From Kribbella albertanoniae (GTDB lineage: Bacteria > Actinomycetota > Actinomycetes > Propionibacteriales > Kribbellaceae): a stretch of 64,000 nt of DNA. Of the stretch, positions 37,130 to 47,444 are shown piece by piece (within the stretch, counting starts at the first letter, position 1; the number at the start of each line of letters is the position of its first letter). The DNA is taken from contig NZ_SMKA01000008.1 in assembly GCF_004348455.1 (NCBI RefSeq), positions 1 to 64,000 on the forward strand. The letters run 5' to 3'. Below the pieces are notes generated by a model. It worked only from the letters and a program-made list of their open reading frames with translations. It had not been told where the DNA came from and ran no database searches. Made by a program: the position numbers and the translations under genes.

Positions 37130-37717
37130 TCAGCCTAGTGGTCTGATCCGCGCGAATGCTGTCTCTGCCTCGTCTCGCGCGGCCGGGTAGCGCTTCGTGG
37201 CGGACTGGCCGCCGGAGATCGCGAGCCAGTTGCGGTAGCCGAGGATCCGCTGGGTCGAGAGGACCTGAGCGGCGAGGAGTTCGGCCTCGAGATCTCCACC
37301 CAGTACGGCGGCCAGCGCGCGCTCGTCGTCGTCCATGAACTCCCGCAGCCGGGTGGCCAGCGCCGCCGTGGTGAACACGAGGTTGTAGTAGGCAAGGACC
37401 TGCGGGTGGTCGTTCAGCCCGGTCGTCGGTTCCCTTTGCTCGAGCCCCTCATGGAAGTGCTGGGCGAGCGCCTCGATCGGCTCCGGGGATGCCTGGGCGA
37501 GCCGGGCCGCCTCGTGGCGGTGGTCGGCAATGCGGTGCAGGACGAGGTCTTGCTTGGTGGCGAAGTACTTGAAGAGGGTCGGTTTGGAGACGTCGGCCGC
37601 GGCGGCGATGTCGGCGACCGAGACCTGGTCGAAGCCGCGTTCGAGGAAGAGCGCGATCGCCGCCTCGGACAGGGCGTCGTGCGTCTGCTGCTTCTTGCGC
37701 TCTCGGAGTCCGCTCAC
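37130..37717 (-). CDS. TetR family transcriptional regulator, divergent from helR-like gene
   Basis: A protein of 195 aa. The N-terminal [23 protein letters not shown], then [20 protein letters not shown], is typical TetR. The C-terminal domain holds the ligand pocket. It is transcribed away from the HelR-like gene, with a long perfect palindrome at 37738-37762 between the starts, the likely operator of both. It overlaps the aroQ promoter side and may be co-transcribed with aroQ (gap 4 bp). Confidence 0.9.
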   Translation of the reverse strand: MSGLRERKKQQTHDALSEAAIALFLERGFDQVSVADIAAAADVSKPTLFKYFATKQDLVLHRIADHRHEAARLAQASPEPIEALAQHFHEGLEQREPTTGLNDHPQVLAYYNLVFTTAALATRLREFMDDDERALAAVLGGDLEAELLAAQVLSTQRILGYRNWLAISGGQSATKRYPAARDEAETAFARIRPLG

Positions 37718-37737
37718 CTAGCTATGTTAACCTAGAC

Positions 37738-37762
37738 AAAAGATTGACCGAGTTAATCTTTT
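37738..37762. promoter_or_regulatory. Palindromic operator between TetR and HelR-like genes
   Basis: A perfect inverted repeat AAAAGATT-N9-AATCTTTT, strikingly AT-rich for this genome and midway between divergent starts at 37717 and 37788. A nearby TTAACCTAG (37727-37735) and GTTAAT could supply -10 elements. It probably binds the TetR protein encoded at 37130. Confidence 0.7.
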
Positions 37763-37787
37763 GAACTGAGTTGATTTGGGGAGCGGG

Positions 37788-39782
37788 ATGCGGAGTCTGG
37801 CGGAGGAGCAGGAGTACGCCGAGGAGTGCCGGGAAGCGCTGCGGCGGATGGTGAGCGGGGCCCGGGAGAACGTGGTTGTCGGCGAGGAGACGTGGGGCGA
37901 CCGGTACACCGCCGAGCGACTGGGGTTCTACCTCAAGACGCTGGCGCGGGACCTGGCCGAGGAAGGCGACAACCCGCCGTACTTCGGGTTGATCCGGTAC
38001 GGCGGCGATGCCGGCGAGCACCGCGATCAGGCGTACTACCTCGGCCGGCGGCACATCTCGGACGCGATCGGCCGGCCGCCGATGGTGATCGACTGGCGGG
38101 CGCCGGTTTCGACCACGTTCTACCGGGCGTCGCCGACCGATCCCCGGGGGCTCGCGACGCGTCGCCGCTTCGGCTGGTCGGGGAACAGACTCACGAGCTT
38201 CGAGGACGAGCAGCTCGGATCCGCAGAGCCGGCGCCGACATTCGGCAGTGAGCTGGTACGGCGGGAGATCGAGCGGGCGCGGGTTGGTCCGATGCGGGAC
38301 ATCGTGGCGACGATCCAGCCGGAACAGGACGAGGTCGTTCGGACCGAGCTCGAGGTGTCGGTGTGTGTGCAGGGTGCACCGGGGACGGGGAAGACCGCGG
38401 TCGGGCTGCATCGGGCGGCGTATCTCCTGTACGCGCACCGCGGGCGGTTGCAGCGGAACGGCGTTCTCGTGATCGGGCCGAACCGGGCGTTCTTGCACTA
38501 CATCTCTGCGGTGCTGCCGACCCTCGGCGAGGTCGACGTCGACCAGACCACGGTCGAGGACCTGCTGGCCGGGCCTGATGCGCGGCGCATCACGATCCGT
38601 GCGACGGACGAGCCTGCTGCGGCAGCGGTCAAGCATGACGTGCGGATGGCCGGCGTTCTCCAGAGAGCGCTCTACGAGCGGATCTCGGTGCCGGAGAACG
38701 CGATCGTGGTGCCCGACGGTTCATACAAGTGGCGGGTGAACCAGTTCGAGTTCGCAGAGATGGTGGCTGACGCGCGGGCGGAGGCGACGGCGTACCTGAT
38801 CGGGCGGGAACGCGTGATCGCGCGCGTGGTGGCGTCGCTGCAGCGTCAGGCCGAGGCGCGGGGGCAGAACTGCAACGGGGTGTGGCTGCGGAAGATGGCG
38901 CGGGCGGCGACCCCGGCCGTCGAGGCGGTCTGGCCCGCAGTGAAGGCCGAGGATCTGCTGGCCGAGATCCTCGGATCACGAGAACTGCTCTCTCGAGCGT
39001 CAGCGGATCTCCTGAACGCGGATCAGCAGAACGCGATCTCGTGGCCGCGGCCACGGAAGGCGAAGACCGCGCCCTGGACCGCGGCCGACGCCGTACTGCT
39101 GGATGAAGTGAGCGCTCTCCTGGAACGCGGGCCGACCTATGGCCACGTGATCGTGGACGAGGCGCAGGATATCTCGCCGATGCAGTGCCGCGCGATCGCC
39201 CGGCGCAGTGAGCACGGGTCGATCACCGTTCTCGGGGATCTCGCCCAGGGCACGACGCCCTGGGCGGCCCGGACCTGGGCCGAGCAGCTCGCGCATCTGG
39301 GGAAACCCAGCGCCGAGCAGGTCGCGCTGACCACCGGGTACCGCGTTCCCGCCTCCGTCGTCGAGCTCGCAAACAGGTTGCTGAGATCACTGCCGGTCGA
39401 TGTTCCGCAGACCACGTCGTTCCGGAGCGACGGCGTTCTCGCGATCACCGAGTCGGACGATCTCGTGAGCGCGGTTCAGAGAGCGCTCCCTCACGAAGGC
39501 TCGATCGGCGTGATCGCCGCCGACGACCGGATCGCGGATCTCACCGACACCCTCAAGGCCGCCGGCATCGAAACCGTCGCACCCGACGGCGACGGCCGAG
39601 TGGCCGTCGTACCGGCAAGCCTGGCCAAAGGACTCGAGTACGACCACGTGATCGCCGTCGAACCCGCCGAGATCGTCGAAGCCGAACCCCGCGGCCTCAA
39701 CCGCCTCTACGTGATCCTCACCCGAGCAGTCTCCCGGCTCGAGGTCCTCCACACCCGCCCACTCCCCCGCGAGCTCGACTGA
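37788..39782 (+). CDS. helR: HelR-like RNA polymerase recycling ATPase (UvrD/HelD superfamily)
   Basis: A protein of 664 aa of the HelD/HelR group, superfamily 1 motors that displace stalled RNA polymerase; HelR of actinobacteria also protects RNA polymerase from rifamycins. Features are PPMVIDWRAPVSTTFYRASP, Walker A QGAPGTGKTAVGLHRAAYLL (near 196), VIVDEAQDISPMQC (near 454) and C-terminal ASLAKGLEYDHVIAVEP. ATG 37788 follows GGGGAGCGGG. I did not find the rifamycin-associated element known upstream of some helR genes. It has two AGAGAGCGCT words (38662, 39478). Confidence 0.85.
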   Translation: MRSLAEEQEYAEECREALRRMVSGARENVVVGEETWGDRYTAERLGFYLKTLARDLAEEGDNPPYFGLIRYGGDAGEHRDQAYYLGRRHISDAIGRPPMVIDWRAPVSTTFYRASPTDPRGLATRRRFGWSGNRLTSFEDEQLGSAEPAPTFGSELVRREIERARVGPMRDIVATIQPEQDEVVRTELEVSVCVQGAPGTGKTAVGLHRAAYLLYAHRGRLQRNGVLVIGPNRAFLHYISAVLPTLGEVDVDQTTVEDLLAGPDARRITIRATDEPAAAAVKHDVRMAGVLQRALYERISVPENAIVVPDGSYKWRVNQFEFAEMVADARAEATAYLIGRERVIARVVASLQRQAEARGQNCNGVWLRKMARAATPAVEAVWPAVKAEDLLAEILGSRELLSRASADLLNADQQNAISWPRPRKAKTAPWTAADAVLLDEVSALLERGPTYGHVIVDEAQDISPMQCRAIARRSEHGSITVLGDLAQGTTPWAARTWAEQLAHLGKPSAEQVALTTGYRVPASVVELANRLLRSLPVDVPQTTSFRSDGVLAITESDDLVSAVQRALPHEGSIGVIAADDRIADLTDTLKAAGIETVAPDGDGRVAVVPASLAKGLEYDHVIAVEPAEIVEAEPRGLNRLYVILTRAVSRLEVLHTRPLPRELD

Positions 39783-39796
39783 GCGGATTGCGCTGC

Positions 39797-39810
39797 ATCC
39801 TTTAAAGGAT
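39797..39810. promoter_or_regulatory. Perfect 14-bp palindrome upstream of the SDR operon
   Basis: ATCCTTTAAAGGAT, followed at 39815-39833 by the inverted pair TCGT-N7-ACGA. Both lie within 60 bp of the SDR gene start and are AT-rich for this genome. They are candidate operator sites for the TetR protein encoded in the same operon. Confidence 0.5.
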
Positions 39811-39858
39811 TATGGTCGTAAGACAAACGATCGTAATTCAAAGCGAAGGAGCCCCACG

Positions 39859-40674
39859 ATGACATCGACCAAGCAGGTCGCGCTGGTCACCGGCGCCACC
39901 TCAGGCATCGGCAAGGCGGCCGCGATCGCGCTGGCCGCCGCGGGCTTCGAGGTGATCGGGACCGGCCGCAGCACCGCGCACGCCACCCCACCGGCCGGAG
40001 TGACCTTCCTCGACCTCGACGTGACCAGTGACGAATCGGTCGCCGCAGCGGTCAAGCAGGTGATCGACCGGTTCGGGCAGATCGACGTACTGGTCAACAA
40101 CGCCGGTGTCGGCTCGACCGGCGCAGCCGAGGAGTTCTCGATCACCCAGACCCAGGACATCTTCGACATCAACGTGTACGGCGTCATCCGGATGACCAAG
40201 GCGGTTCTGCCACACATGCGCGCCCGACGGCACGGACGCATCATCAACGTCTCGTCACTCAGCGGGTTCGTCCCCAGCCCATTCATGTCCGTCTACGTCT
40301 CGACCAAGCACGCGGTCGAGGGGTACGCGCAGTCGCTGGACCACGAGGTCCGCGAGTACGGCGTGCGCGTGCTGCTCGTCGAGCCCGGCCCGATCAACAC
40401 TCCGTTCGCAGGCCACAGCGTGGAGGCCGACACCCCGATGCCGCTCTACGCGGCCGGACGGCGCAACTACGACGAACTGCTGGCGAAGAACCTCAGCAGC
40501 GGTGACGAACCCGCCGTCGTCGCCAAGGTGATCGTCGCGGCAGCCACCGACCGGAACCCGAAACTACGGCGTACCGCGGGCACGACCGCCCGGACCATCA
40601 ACGCCGTGTACCGCCTGGCCCCGCCCCGGGCCTTCGACCGCGTGATCCGCAGATTCAACCGGATGCCAAGCTGA
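39859..40674 (+). CDS. Short-chain dehydrogenase/reductase
   Basis: A protein of 271 aa of the classical SDR family. The cofactor motif TGATSGIG is at 11-18, NNAG is in DVLVNNAGVG, catalytic Ser lies in NVSSLSG, and YVSTK gives Tyr 146 and Lys 150. The C-terminus extends past the core. The SD AAGGAG precedes the ATG. It heads an operon with a TetR gene and an alpha/beta hydrolase; substrate unknown. Confidence 0.93.
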   Translation: MTSTKQVALVTGATSGIGKAAAIALAAAGFEVIGTGRSTAHATPPAGVTFLDLDVTSDESVAAAVKQVIDRFGQIDVLVNNAGVGSTGAAEEFSITQTQDIFDINVYGVIRMTKAVLPHMRARRHGRIINVSSLSGFVPSPFMSVYVSTKHAVEGYAQSLDHEVREYGVRVLLVEPGPINTPFAGHSVEADTPMPLYAAGRRNYDELLAKNLSSGDEPAVVAKVIVAAATDRNPKLRRTAGTTARTINAVYRLAPPRAFDRVIRRFNRMPS

Positions 40675-40708
40675 TCGAGGCCGATCGCCCGAGACGGAGG
40701 AGAACCCC

Positions 40709-41302
40709 ATGGTGCGCTACACGAAAGACCACAAGCAGGAGACGAAGCAGCGGATCATCGCGACGGCCGGCCGACGGTTCAAGCGGGACGGCATCGACGG
40801 CTCCGGAGTCGCGACGCTGATGAAGGACGCGGGCCTGACCAACGGCGCCTTCTACGCCCACTTCGACTCGAAGGACAGCCTCGTCGCCAGCGCGATCGCC
40901 GGCGAGCTGGACACTCTCCAGGCGAACCTCGTCGCCCAGGCCGCCCCCGGCGCCGCCGGCCTCGAACAGATCGTGCGCTGGTACCTGTCCCCCGACCACC
41001 GCGACAACCCCGTCGACGGCTGCCCCAACGCCGCTCTGCTCGACGAGATCGCGCGCAGCAACAACGACACAGTCAGGCAGGCCTACACCGACGGCGTACT
41101 GGTGGTCATCGACGGCCTCGCCGCCCGCATGACCCCCGAAAATCCGGCGTCGGCTCGCATCAAAGCCCTCAGCCTCCTCGGCCTGATGGCCGGGACGCTC
41201 CAACTAGCCCGCGCTCTGACAGACCGGAAGCTCTCCGACAACCTCCTGGAGCAGGGCCTCCGCAACGCCTTGGCCCTGGTGGAAGCCGAGACCGGGCCAT
41301 GA
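40709..41302 (+). CDS. TetR/AcrR family regulator of the SDR operon
   Basis: A protein of 197 aa. The HTH is clear (TKQRIIATAGRRFKRDGIDG, VATLMKDAGLTNGAFYAHFD). The C-terminal domain resembles the AcrR/YcdC type. It lies in the middle of the operon, 34 bp after the SDR gene with a GGAGGAG-like site (GACGGAGGAG), and overlaps the hydrolase start by 4 bp. Probably an autoregulator. Confidence 0.92.
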   Translation: MVRYTKDHKQETKQRIIATAGRRFKRDGIDGSGVATLMKDAGLTNGAFYAHFDSKDSLVASAIAGELDTLQANLVAQAAPGAAGLEQIVRWYLSPDHRDNPVDGCPNAALLDEIARSNNDTVRQAYTDGVLVVIDGLAARMTPENPASARIKALSLLGLMAGTLQLARALTDRKLSDNLLEQGLRNALALVEAETGP

Positions 41303-42198
41303 CCGGGCAACCCTTCGACCCGCAACTGCGGGCCGCCCGCTTCCTCCCCCGCACCATCATCACCGCCCGAACGCTTCCCACGCTCCGCGTCCTCACCAAG
41401 CTCGCCCGACGCGCCCGGCGACCGGACGCGCAGATCGTTGCCGTAGACAACGACGTGTCGGTCCACGTCTTCCGGCCGGCCGAGTCCAGGCCGAGGACGC
41501 CGGCACTGCTCTGGATCCACGGTGGCGGAATGGTGCTCGGCGACGCAGCTCAGGACAGCACCTTCTGCCGCAAGGTCGCCGATGAACTCAACATCGTCGT
41601 CGTCTCGGTCGAGTACCGGCTTGCCCCCGAACACCCGTTCCCGGCACCACTCGAGGACTGCTACACCGCGCTGCAATGGCTCGCCCGCCAACCTGACATC
41701 GACCCGGCCCGCATCGCCATCGGCGGCGAAAGCGCAGGCGGCGGTCTCGCGGCCGCGTTAGCCCTACTGACAAAGGAGCGTGGCGAGACTCACCCGGTCC
41801 TGCAACTGGTGTCCTACCCGATGCTGGACGACCGGACCACCACGCGCACCGAGATCGACGCCCGGCAGTTTCGCCTCTGGAGCCCGGCCAGCAACCGCTT
41901 CGGCTGGGGCGCCTACCTCGGCCCGGCCACCACCGTGTCACCACTGGCGGCACCAGCCCGGTACGACGACCTGTCCGGCCTGCCGCCCGCGTGGATCGGC
42001 ATCGGCACCAACGACCTGTTCTACGACGAAACCGTCAGCTACGCCGAGCGACTTCAGCAGGCCGGCGTCCCCTGCACCCTGCACCTAGCGCCCGGCGGGT
42101 ACCACAACTTCGCTGGTACCGAACCGAAAGCGGCCATCTCCCAGGCCTTCACCAAAGCCCAGCTCACCGCACTGGACCAAGCACTCAACGCCGACTGA
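41299..42198 (+). CDS. Alpha/beta hydrolase, HSL-type esterase (contains a TTA codon)
   Basis: A protein of 299 aa of the hormone-sensitive-lipase-like family. HGGG (residue 74, LWIHGGGMVLGD) forms the oxyanion hole, GESAGG carries the nucleophile Ser, GTNDLFYDE the acid, and LAPGGYHNF the His. It presumably hydrolyses short acyl esters. Codon 154 (41758-41760) is TTA, rare here. The start overlaps the TetR stop (ATGA), and the 3-prime end overlaps the convergent GMC gene by 14 bp. Confidence 0.92.
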   Translation: MTGQPFDPQLRAARFLPRTIITARTLPTLRVLTKLARRARRPDAQIVAVDNDVSVHVFRPAESRPRTPALLWIHGGGMVLGDAAQDSTFCRKVADELNIVVVSVEYRLAPEHPFPAPLEDCYTALQWLARQPDIDPARIAIGGESAGGGLAAALALLTKERGETHPVLQLVSYPMLDDRTTTRTEIDARQFRLWSPASNRFGWGAYLGPATTVSPLAAPARYDDLSGLPPAWIGIGTNDLFYDETVSYAERLQQAGVPCTLHLAPGGYHNFAGTEPKAAISQAFTKAQLTALDQALNAD

Positions 42199-43489
42199 CG
42201 GCGAGGTGTTCGGCGAGGTGTTCGGCGAGCATCAAGGTAGGCAGGTTGGTGTTGGCTCGCGGGATGGTCGGCATGATCGACGCGTCCACCACGGACAGGC
42301 CGTCGACGCCGAAGACGTTGCCAGCCTCGTCAACGACGCTGCCGAGCGCGCAGGTGCCGACCGGGTGCTGATAGACATTGAGGCACTCGGCAACCAGATC
42401 GGCATCGGCCGTCAGTTCCGCGCCGACGTGGCTCGCCAAGGGCTTGGTCGCCACGAGTTCACGCGCCAGGTCCACGCCCGCGAGGAGGCTGCTTCGGTCA
42501 TCCGGCTCGCACAGCAGGCCGTTGTCGATCTCCAGTTCGCCGTTCGACAAAGCAACGCTGCCCCGTGATCGCGGCGTGAGCAGAGCAACCAGCACGGTCA
42601 GTTCGCCGTTCTCGATGCCGCTCGGAAAGATCTGGAGATCATCTGTGGTGAGCAGCGTCTGCCGTGGCTGGGTTGCCGCCTCGCCGTCGGCTTCGAACCG
42701 CAGCCGCAGGAGCGGATGATCGTGCAGGTTCGCTCCGACGCCTGCATTGTTGATGCCGGAGCGCAGGAGGATGGCGGGGCTGCCGTAAGTGCCCGCACAC
42801 AGGATCACCCGATCGCTTTCGATCTCCTCGGCGGCGGTCCGGATACCTGCGACACGTCCGTTCGCCAGCAGCACGACCTCGGCAACCGTGTCCGCCTTAA
42901 CAGTGAGGTTCGGCCGCTGCCGGGCTTGCGCCAGATAGGTGAGTGCCGTGGATTGCCGGATCCCGTCGACCTCGTTCACGGGCATCACCCCGGCACCGGT
43001 CGCACCGGGCAGGTTGTGGTCGTCGACCTCGGGCCGGCCCATCGCCGTACAGGCTTCTAGGAACGCTTGCTGGACTGGTGAAATCTCGTCGCTGGAGTAG
43101 CGCCTGACGTTGACCATCTGCTCGGCGCGTTCGAACGCGGGCTCAAGGCCCGCGTACTGCCAGGCCGGCAAACCCCAGCTGTCGTAGTCGTCGGGCTGAC
43201 CGCGCAGCGCCATCACGTTGTTCGTCGCACTGCTACCGCCGACCAGTCGGCCGGCAAAGACAGGCGAGGACGTTTCGAGCGCACCGAGCCGGGCCTCGTG
43301 ACCCCAGTCGTAGCTGGTCGGACCGGCATCCGCCGCGTCGAGGACTTCCGCAGGCTGGCCGTCGATGGTGCCGCCGAAATCCGGGCCCGCCTCGATGAGC
43401 AGCACCGACACAGCCGGGTCTTCGGTCAAGCGAGCAGCGAGTACCCCGCCGGCCGAGCCGGCGCCGACGATGATCGTGTCGTATCGCAT
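42185..43489 (-). CDS. GMC-family FAD oxidoreductase
   Basis: A protein of 434 aa, glucose-methanol-choline oxidoreductase type. Features are FAD motif IIVGAGSAGGVLAARL, GMC signature GRLVGGSSATNN, and a C-terminal active-site region with NVYQHPVGTCALG (His) and PRANTNLPTLML. It is somewhat shorter than usual (about 500-550). It may oxidise an alcohol; substrate unknown. The C-terminus ends in a short duplication (AEHLAEHLAV) encoded by a 15-bp repeat. Confidence 0.9.
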   Translation of the reverse strand: MRYDTIIVGAGSAGGVLAARLTEDPAVSVLLIEAGPDFGGTIDGQPAEVLDAADAGPTSYDWGHEARLGALETSSPVFAGRLVGGSSATNNVMALRGQPDDYDSWGLPAWQYAGLEPAFERAEQMVNVRRYSSDEISPVQQAFLEACTAMGRPEVDDHNLPGATGAGVMPVNEVDGIRQSTALTYLAQARQRPNLTVKADTVAEVVLLANGRVAGIRTAAEEIESDRVILCAGTYGSPAILLRSGINNAGVGANLHDHPLLRLRFEADGEAATQPRQTLLTTDDLQIFPSGIENGELTVLVALLTPRSRGSVALSNGELEIDNGLLCEPDDRSSLLAGVDLARELVATKPLASHVGAELTADADLVAECLNVYQHPVGTCALGSVVDEAGNVFGVDGLSVVDASIMPTIPRANTNLPTLMLAEHLAEHLAVSRR

Positions 43490-43525
43490 CCTCCGCCCGT
43501 ACCCACCCGGCGCGGAGGCAATCGA

Positions 43526-45116
<1,591 letters not shown>

Positions 45117-45120
<4 letters not shown>

Positions 45121-46322
45121 TGCTCGGTCCACTCCCGCGGCGTGATCGTGGTCGGCAGGCCTGCCAGATACGACTGGTGGTTGCGCGCGGTCTCGGTCAC
45201 CGAGTCCCCGCCGAACTTCTCCAGCGACACCTCGGCCAGCACCAGCGCCACCATCGCCTCGGCGACGATCCCGGCCGCCGGTACGGCGCACACGTCGGAG
45301 CGCTGGTGATGCGCAGCCGCGGCCTCGCCGGTGCTGGTGTCGATCGTGCGCAGCGCCCGCGGCACGGTCGCGATCGGCTTCATCGCGGCGCGGACGCGCA
45401 GCGTCTCACCGGTACTCATCCCGCCCTCGGTCCCGCCGGAGCGGCCGCTGGTCCGGCGGACTGTCCCGTCCTCGGCGACGATCTCGTCGTGCGCCTTCGA
45501 TCCCGGCGTGCGGGCCAACTCGAACCCGTCACCGAGCTCGACGCCCTTGATGGCCTGGATGCCCATCAGCGCACCGGCCAGCTTGGAATCCAGCCGCCGG
45601 TCCCAGTGCACGTAGCTGCCGAGACCCGGCGGCAGACCGTCCACGACGACCTCGACGACACCACCGAGCGTGTCACCGGCCTTCTGGGCGGCGTCGATCT
45701 CGGCGACCATCTGCTTACTCGCGTCGGGGTCGAGGCAGCGCACCGGATCCTCGTCCAGCTTGGCGACATCGGCGTACGACGGGATCACGCCGTACGGCGC
45801 CTTGACCGTGCCAAGCTCGACGACGTGGCTGACGATCGTCACGCCGTACGCCTGGCGCAGGAAGCGGGCCGCGACCTCACCGAGTGCGACGCGTGCCGCG
45901 GTCTCCCGGGCGCTGGCCCGCTCGAGCACCGGCCGGGCCTCGTCGAATCCGTACTTCTGCATGCCCGCCAGGTCGGCGTGACCGGGCCGCGGTCGCGTCA
46001 GCGGCGCGTTCCGAGCAAGGTTGGCGAGCGTCTCCGGATCCACCGGATTCGCGCTCATCACCTGCTCCCACTTCGGCCACTCGGTGTTCCCGACCTGGAT
46101 CGCGCAGGGGCTGCCCATGGTCAGCCCGTGCCGGAACCCGCCGAGGAACGTCACCTCGTCCCGCTCGAACTTCATCCGGGCACCACGGCCATACCCCAGC
46201 CGACGACGGGCCAGAGCATCGGCCACATCATCCGTGGTGACCTGAACCCCAGCGGGAAGACCTTCGAGTACGGCGACGAGCGCTTGTCCGTGCGACTCGC
46301 CGGCGGTAAGCCAGCGCAGCAT
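45117..46322 (-). CDS. aroC: Chorismate synthase
   Basis: A protein of 401 aa converting EPSP to chorismate with reduced FMN. Features are N-terminal [54 protein letters not shown] and [15 protein letters not shown], plus the C-terminal [17 protein letters not shown]. Length is normal for actinobacteria. It is first in the aroCKB unit. Confidence 0.98.
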
Positions 46323-46365
46323 GCCGCCATCCTCCCACGCCCGCTCGCACCCCCGGACGCCGGTC

Positions 46366-46785
46366 TCAGCCAGACGCGGAGAACGGATTCAGCAGCTTGA
46401 CGCCGATCCCGGTCACGGCATCGGAGTCGCGGGTGACGAGAGTCCAGTCGTGGACGACGGCCGTCGCCGCCAGCAGACCATCGATCACCGGCAACGGACG
46501 GTAGGCATTCAGCCGGCCCCAAGCCTCCGCGACCTCGCGGGACACCGGGGCGATGCGATCGCCGTACCCGTTCACCAGGCGGTCGCGCCACTCGGCGATC
46601 GCCTTTGCCTGGCGCACGTCCCGCAGCGCAAGGCGCTCGATCCCCTGGGTGATCTCACCGACGGTCAGCACACTGAGGCGCAGGTCGCTCGACCGGACCG
46701 CGTCGATCCAGCCGACCACCCCGGTGTCCGGCCGCGGACGGCGGAGCTCGGACACCACATTCGTGTCGAGCAGGAAGCAACTCAT
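46366..46785 (-). CDS. PIN-domain toxin (VapC-type ribonuclease)
   Basis: A protein of 139 aa of the PIN family. Acidic residues sit at the expected places: [10 protein letters not shown] (Asp 7), GEITQGIE, and [19 protein letters not shown] (two Asp). VapC toxins cleave tRNA or rRNA when the antitoxin is lost. The start overlaps the antitoxin stop by 4 bp, the usual toxin-antitoxin layout. It lies between aroC and the exported peptide gene. Confidence 0.92.
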   Translation of the reverse strand: MSCFLLDTNVVSELRRPRPDTGVVGWIDAVRSSDLRLSVLTVGEITQGIERLALRDVRQAKAIAEWRDRLVNGYGDRIAPVSREVAEAWGRLNAYRPLPVIDGLLAATAVVHDWTLVTRDSDAVTGIGVKLLNPFSASG

Positions 46786-47063
46786 TCGAAGTCGACCTGC
46801 CGCGCCGGAACGTCGGAGCGCTCGATCTCGAGCATGCTCAGGTCAGGTCCTGTCAGCAGAAAATCCTTGAAACTCATCTGGTCCTCCCCGAGTAACCGCC
46901 GGTATTCGGCGATGTCCAGCACGACAGCAACCTCCTCGCCGTGTTTTGTCACGAACTGCGGGCCATCGGCTCGGACGGCCCGGATCAACTCACTGAACTG
47001 TTGTTTCGCTTCCTGCAGTTGCCAATGACTCTGGCGCAGTCTCCCGATCCCGAACCCCATCAC
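46782..47063 (-). CDS. Phd/YefM-type antitoxin of the PIN toxin
   Basis: A protein of 93 aa. The N-terminal fold WQLQEAKQQFSELIRAVRAD, then GPQFVTKHGEEVAVVLDIAE, is the Phd/YefM DNA-binding module, and the acidic-hydrophobic C-terminus should wrap the toxin. Two adjacent Met codons (47063, 47060) precede GFGIGRL; either may start. The pair probably represses its own promoter. Confidence 0.88.
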   Translation of the reverse strand: MMGFGIGRLRQSHWQLQEAKQQFSELIRAVRADGPQFVTKHGEEVAVVLDIAEYRRLLGEDQMSFKDFLLTGPDLSMLEIERSDVPARQVDFE

Positions 47064-47112
47064 CCATCACCTCGAGACATCAGTCTAGACAGACTGGACA
47101 GAAGACCGCAAG

Positions 47113-47322
47113 TCAGCGGCAGGCAGTGGAGTCGGTGCTGGAGTCCGAGGCGAAGCCGTTGCGGACCTTCAGCACGGTGTCGAAGGTCTTCACGATCGGG
47201 GATGCGGCGCAGGTGGAGGCAGTGGCGGCGGAGGCGCCGGCGAGGGCGGCGCCGGTGAGCGCGGTGGTGGCCAGTGCCGCGGCGGCCACGCGGGCGGCGT
47301 TCCGACGGAATCTGGTGGTCAT
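47113..47322 (-). CDS. Small exported peptide of unknown function
   Basis: A protein of 69 aa with a clear signal peptide (RRNAARVAAAALATTALTGAALAG) and a probable cut near AATAS. This leaves a mature part of about 34 residues with two Cys (STCAASPIVKT and STACR). The two Cys could form one disulphide loop. SD-like AAGGAGCG precedes the ATG. I recognise no family. Confidence 0.7.
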   Translation of the reverse strand: MTTRFRRNAARVAAAALATTALTGAALAGASAATASTCAASPIVKTFDTVLKVRNGFASDSSTDSTACR

Positions 47323-47432
47323 CGTGCGCTCCTTGCCGGTCGTCTGTTGGTACTAACGACCCTAGGAGCGCGTGCGTGGTTGCGAACTGGCGCTGAAACC
47401 CGTCTTGGGGGTAGCGCTGGCACCACCATCGA

Positions 47433-47438
47433 TAGGGT
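47433..47438 (+). promoter_or_regulatory. -10-like hexamer just before the ADP-ribosylglycohydrolase start
   Basis: TAGGGT ends 6 bp before the ATG at 47445, with no Shine-Dalgarno in between, so a leaderless mRNA is likely. No convincing -35 at standard spacing was seen. Confidence 0.45.
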
Positions 47439-47444
47439 CCTGGC

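Noticed and set aside
37718-37787. Rifamycin-associated element upstream of the helR-like gene
   Set aside because: I looked for the known inverted repeat; the region contains only the AT-rich TetR-type palindrome.
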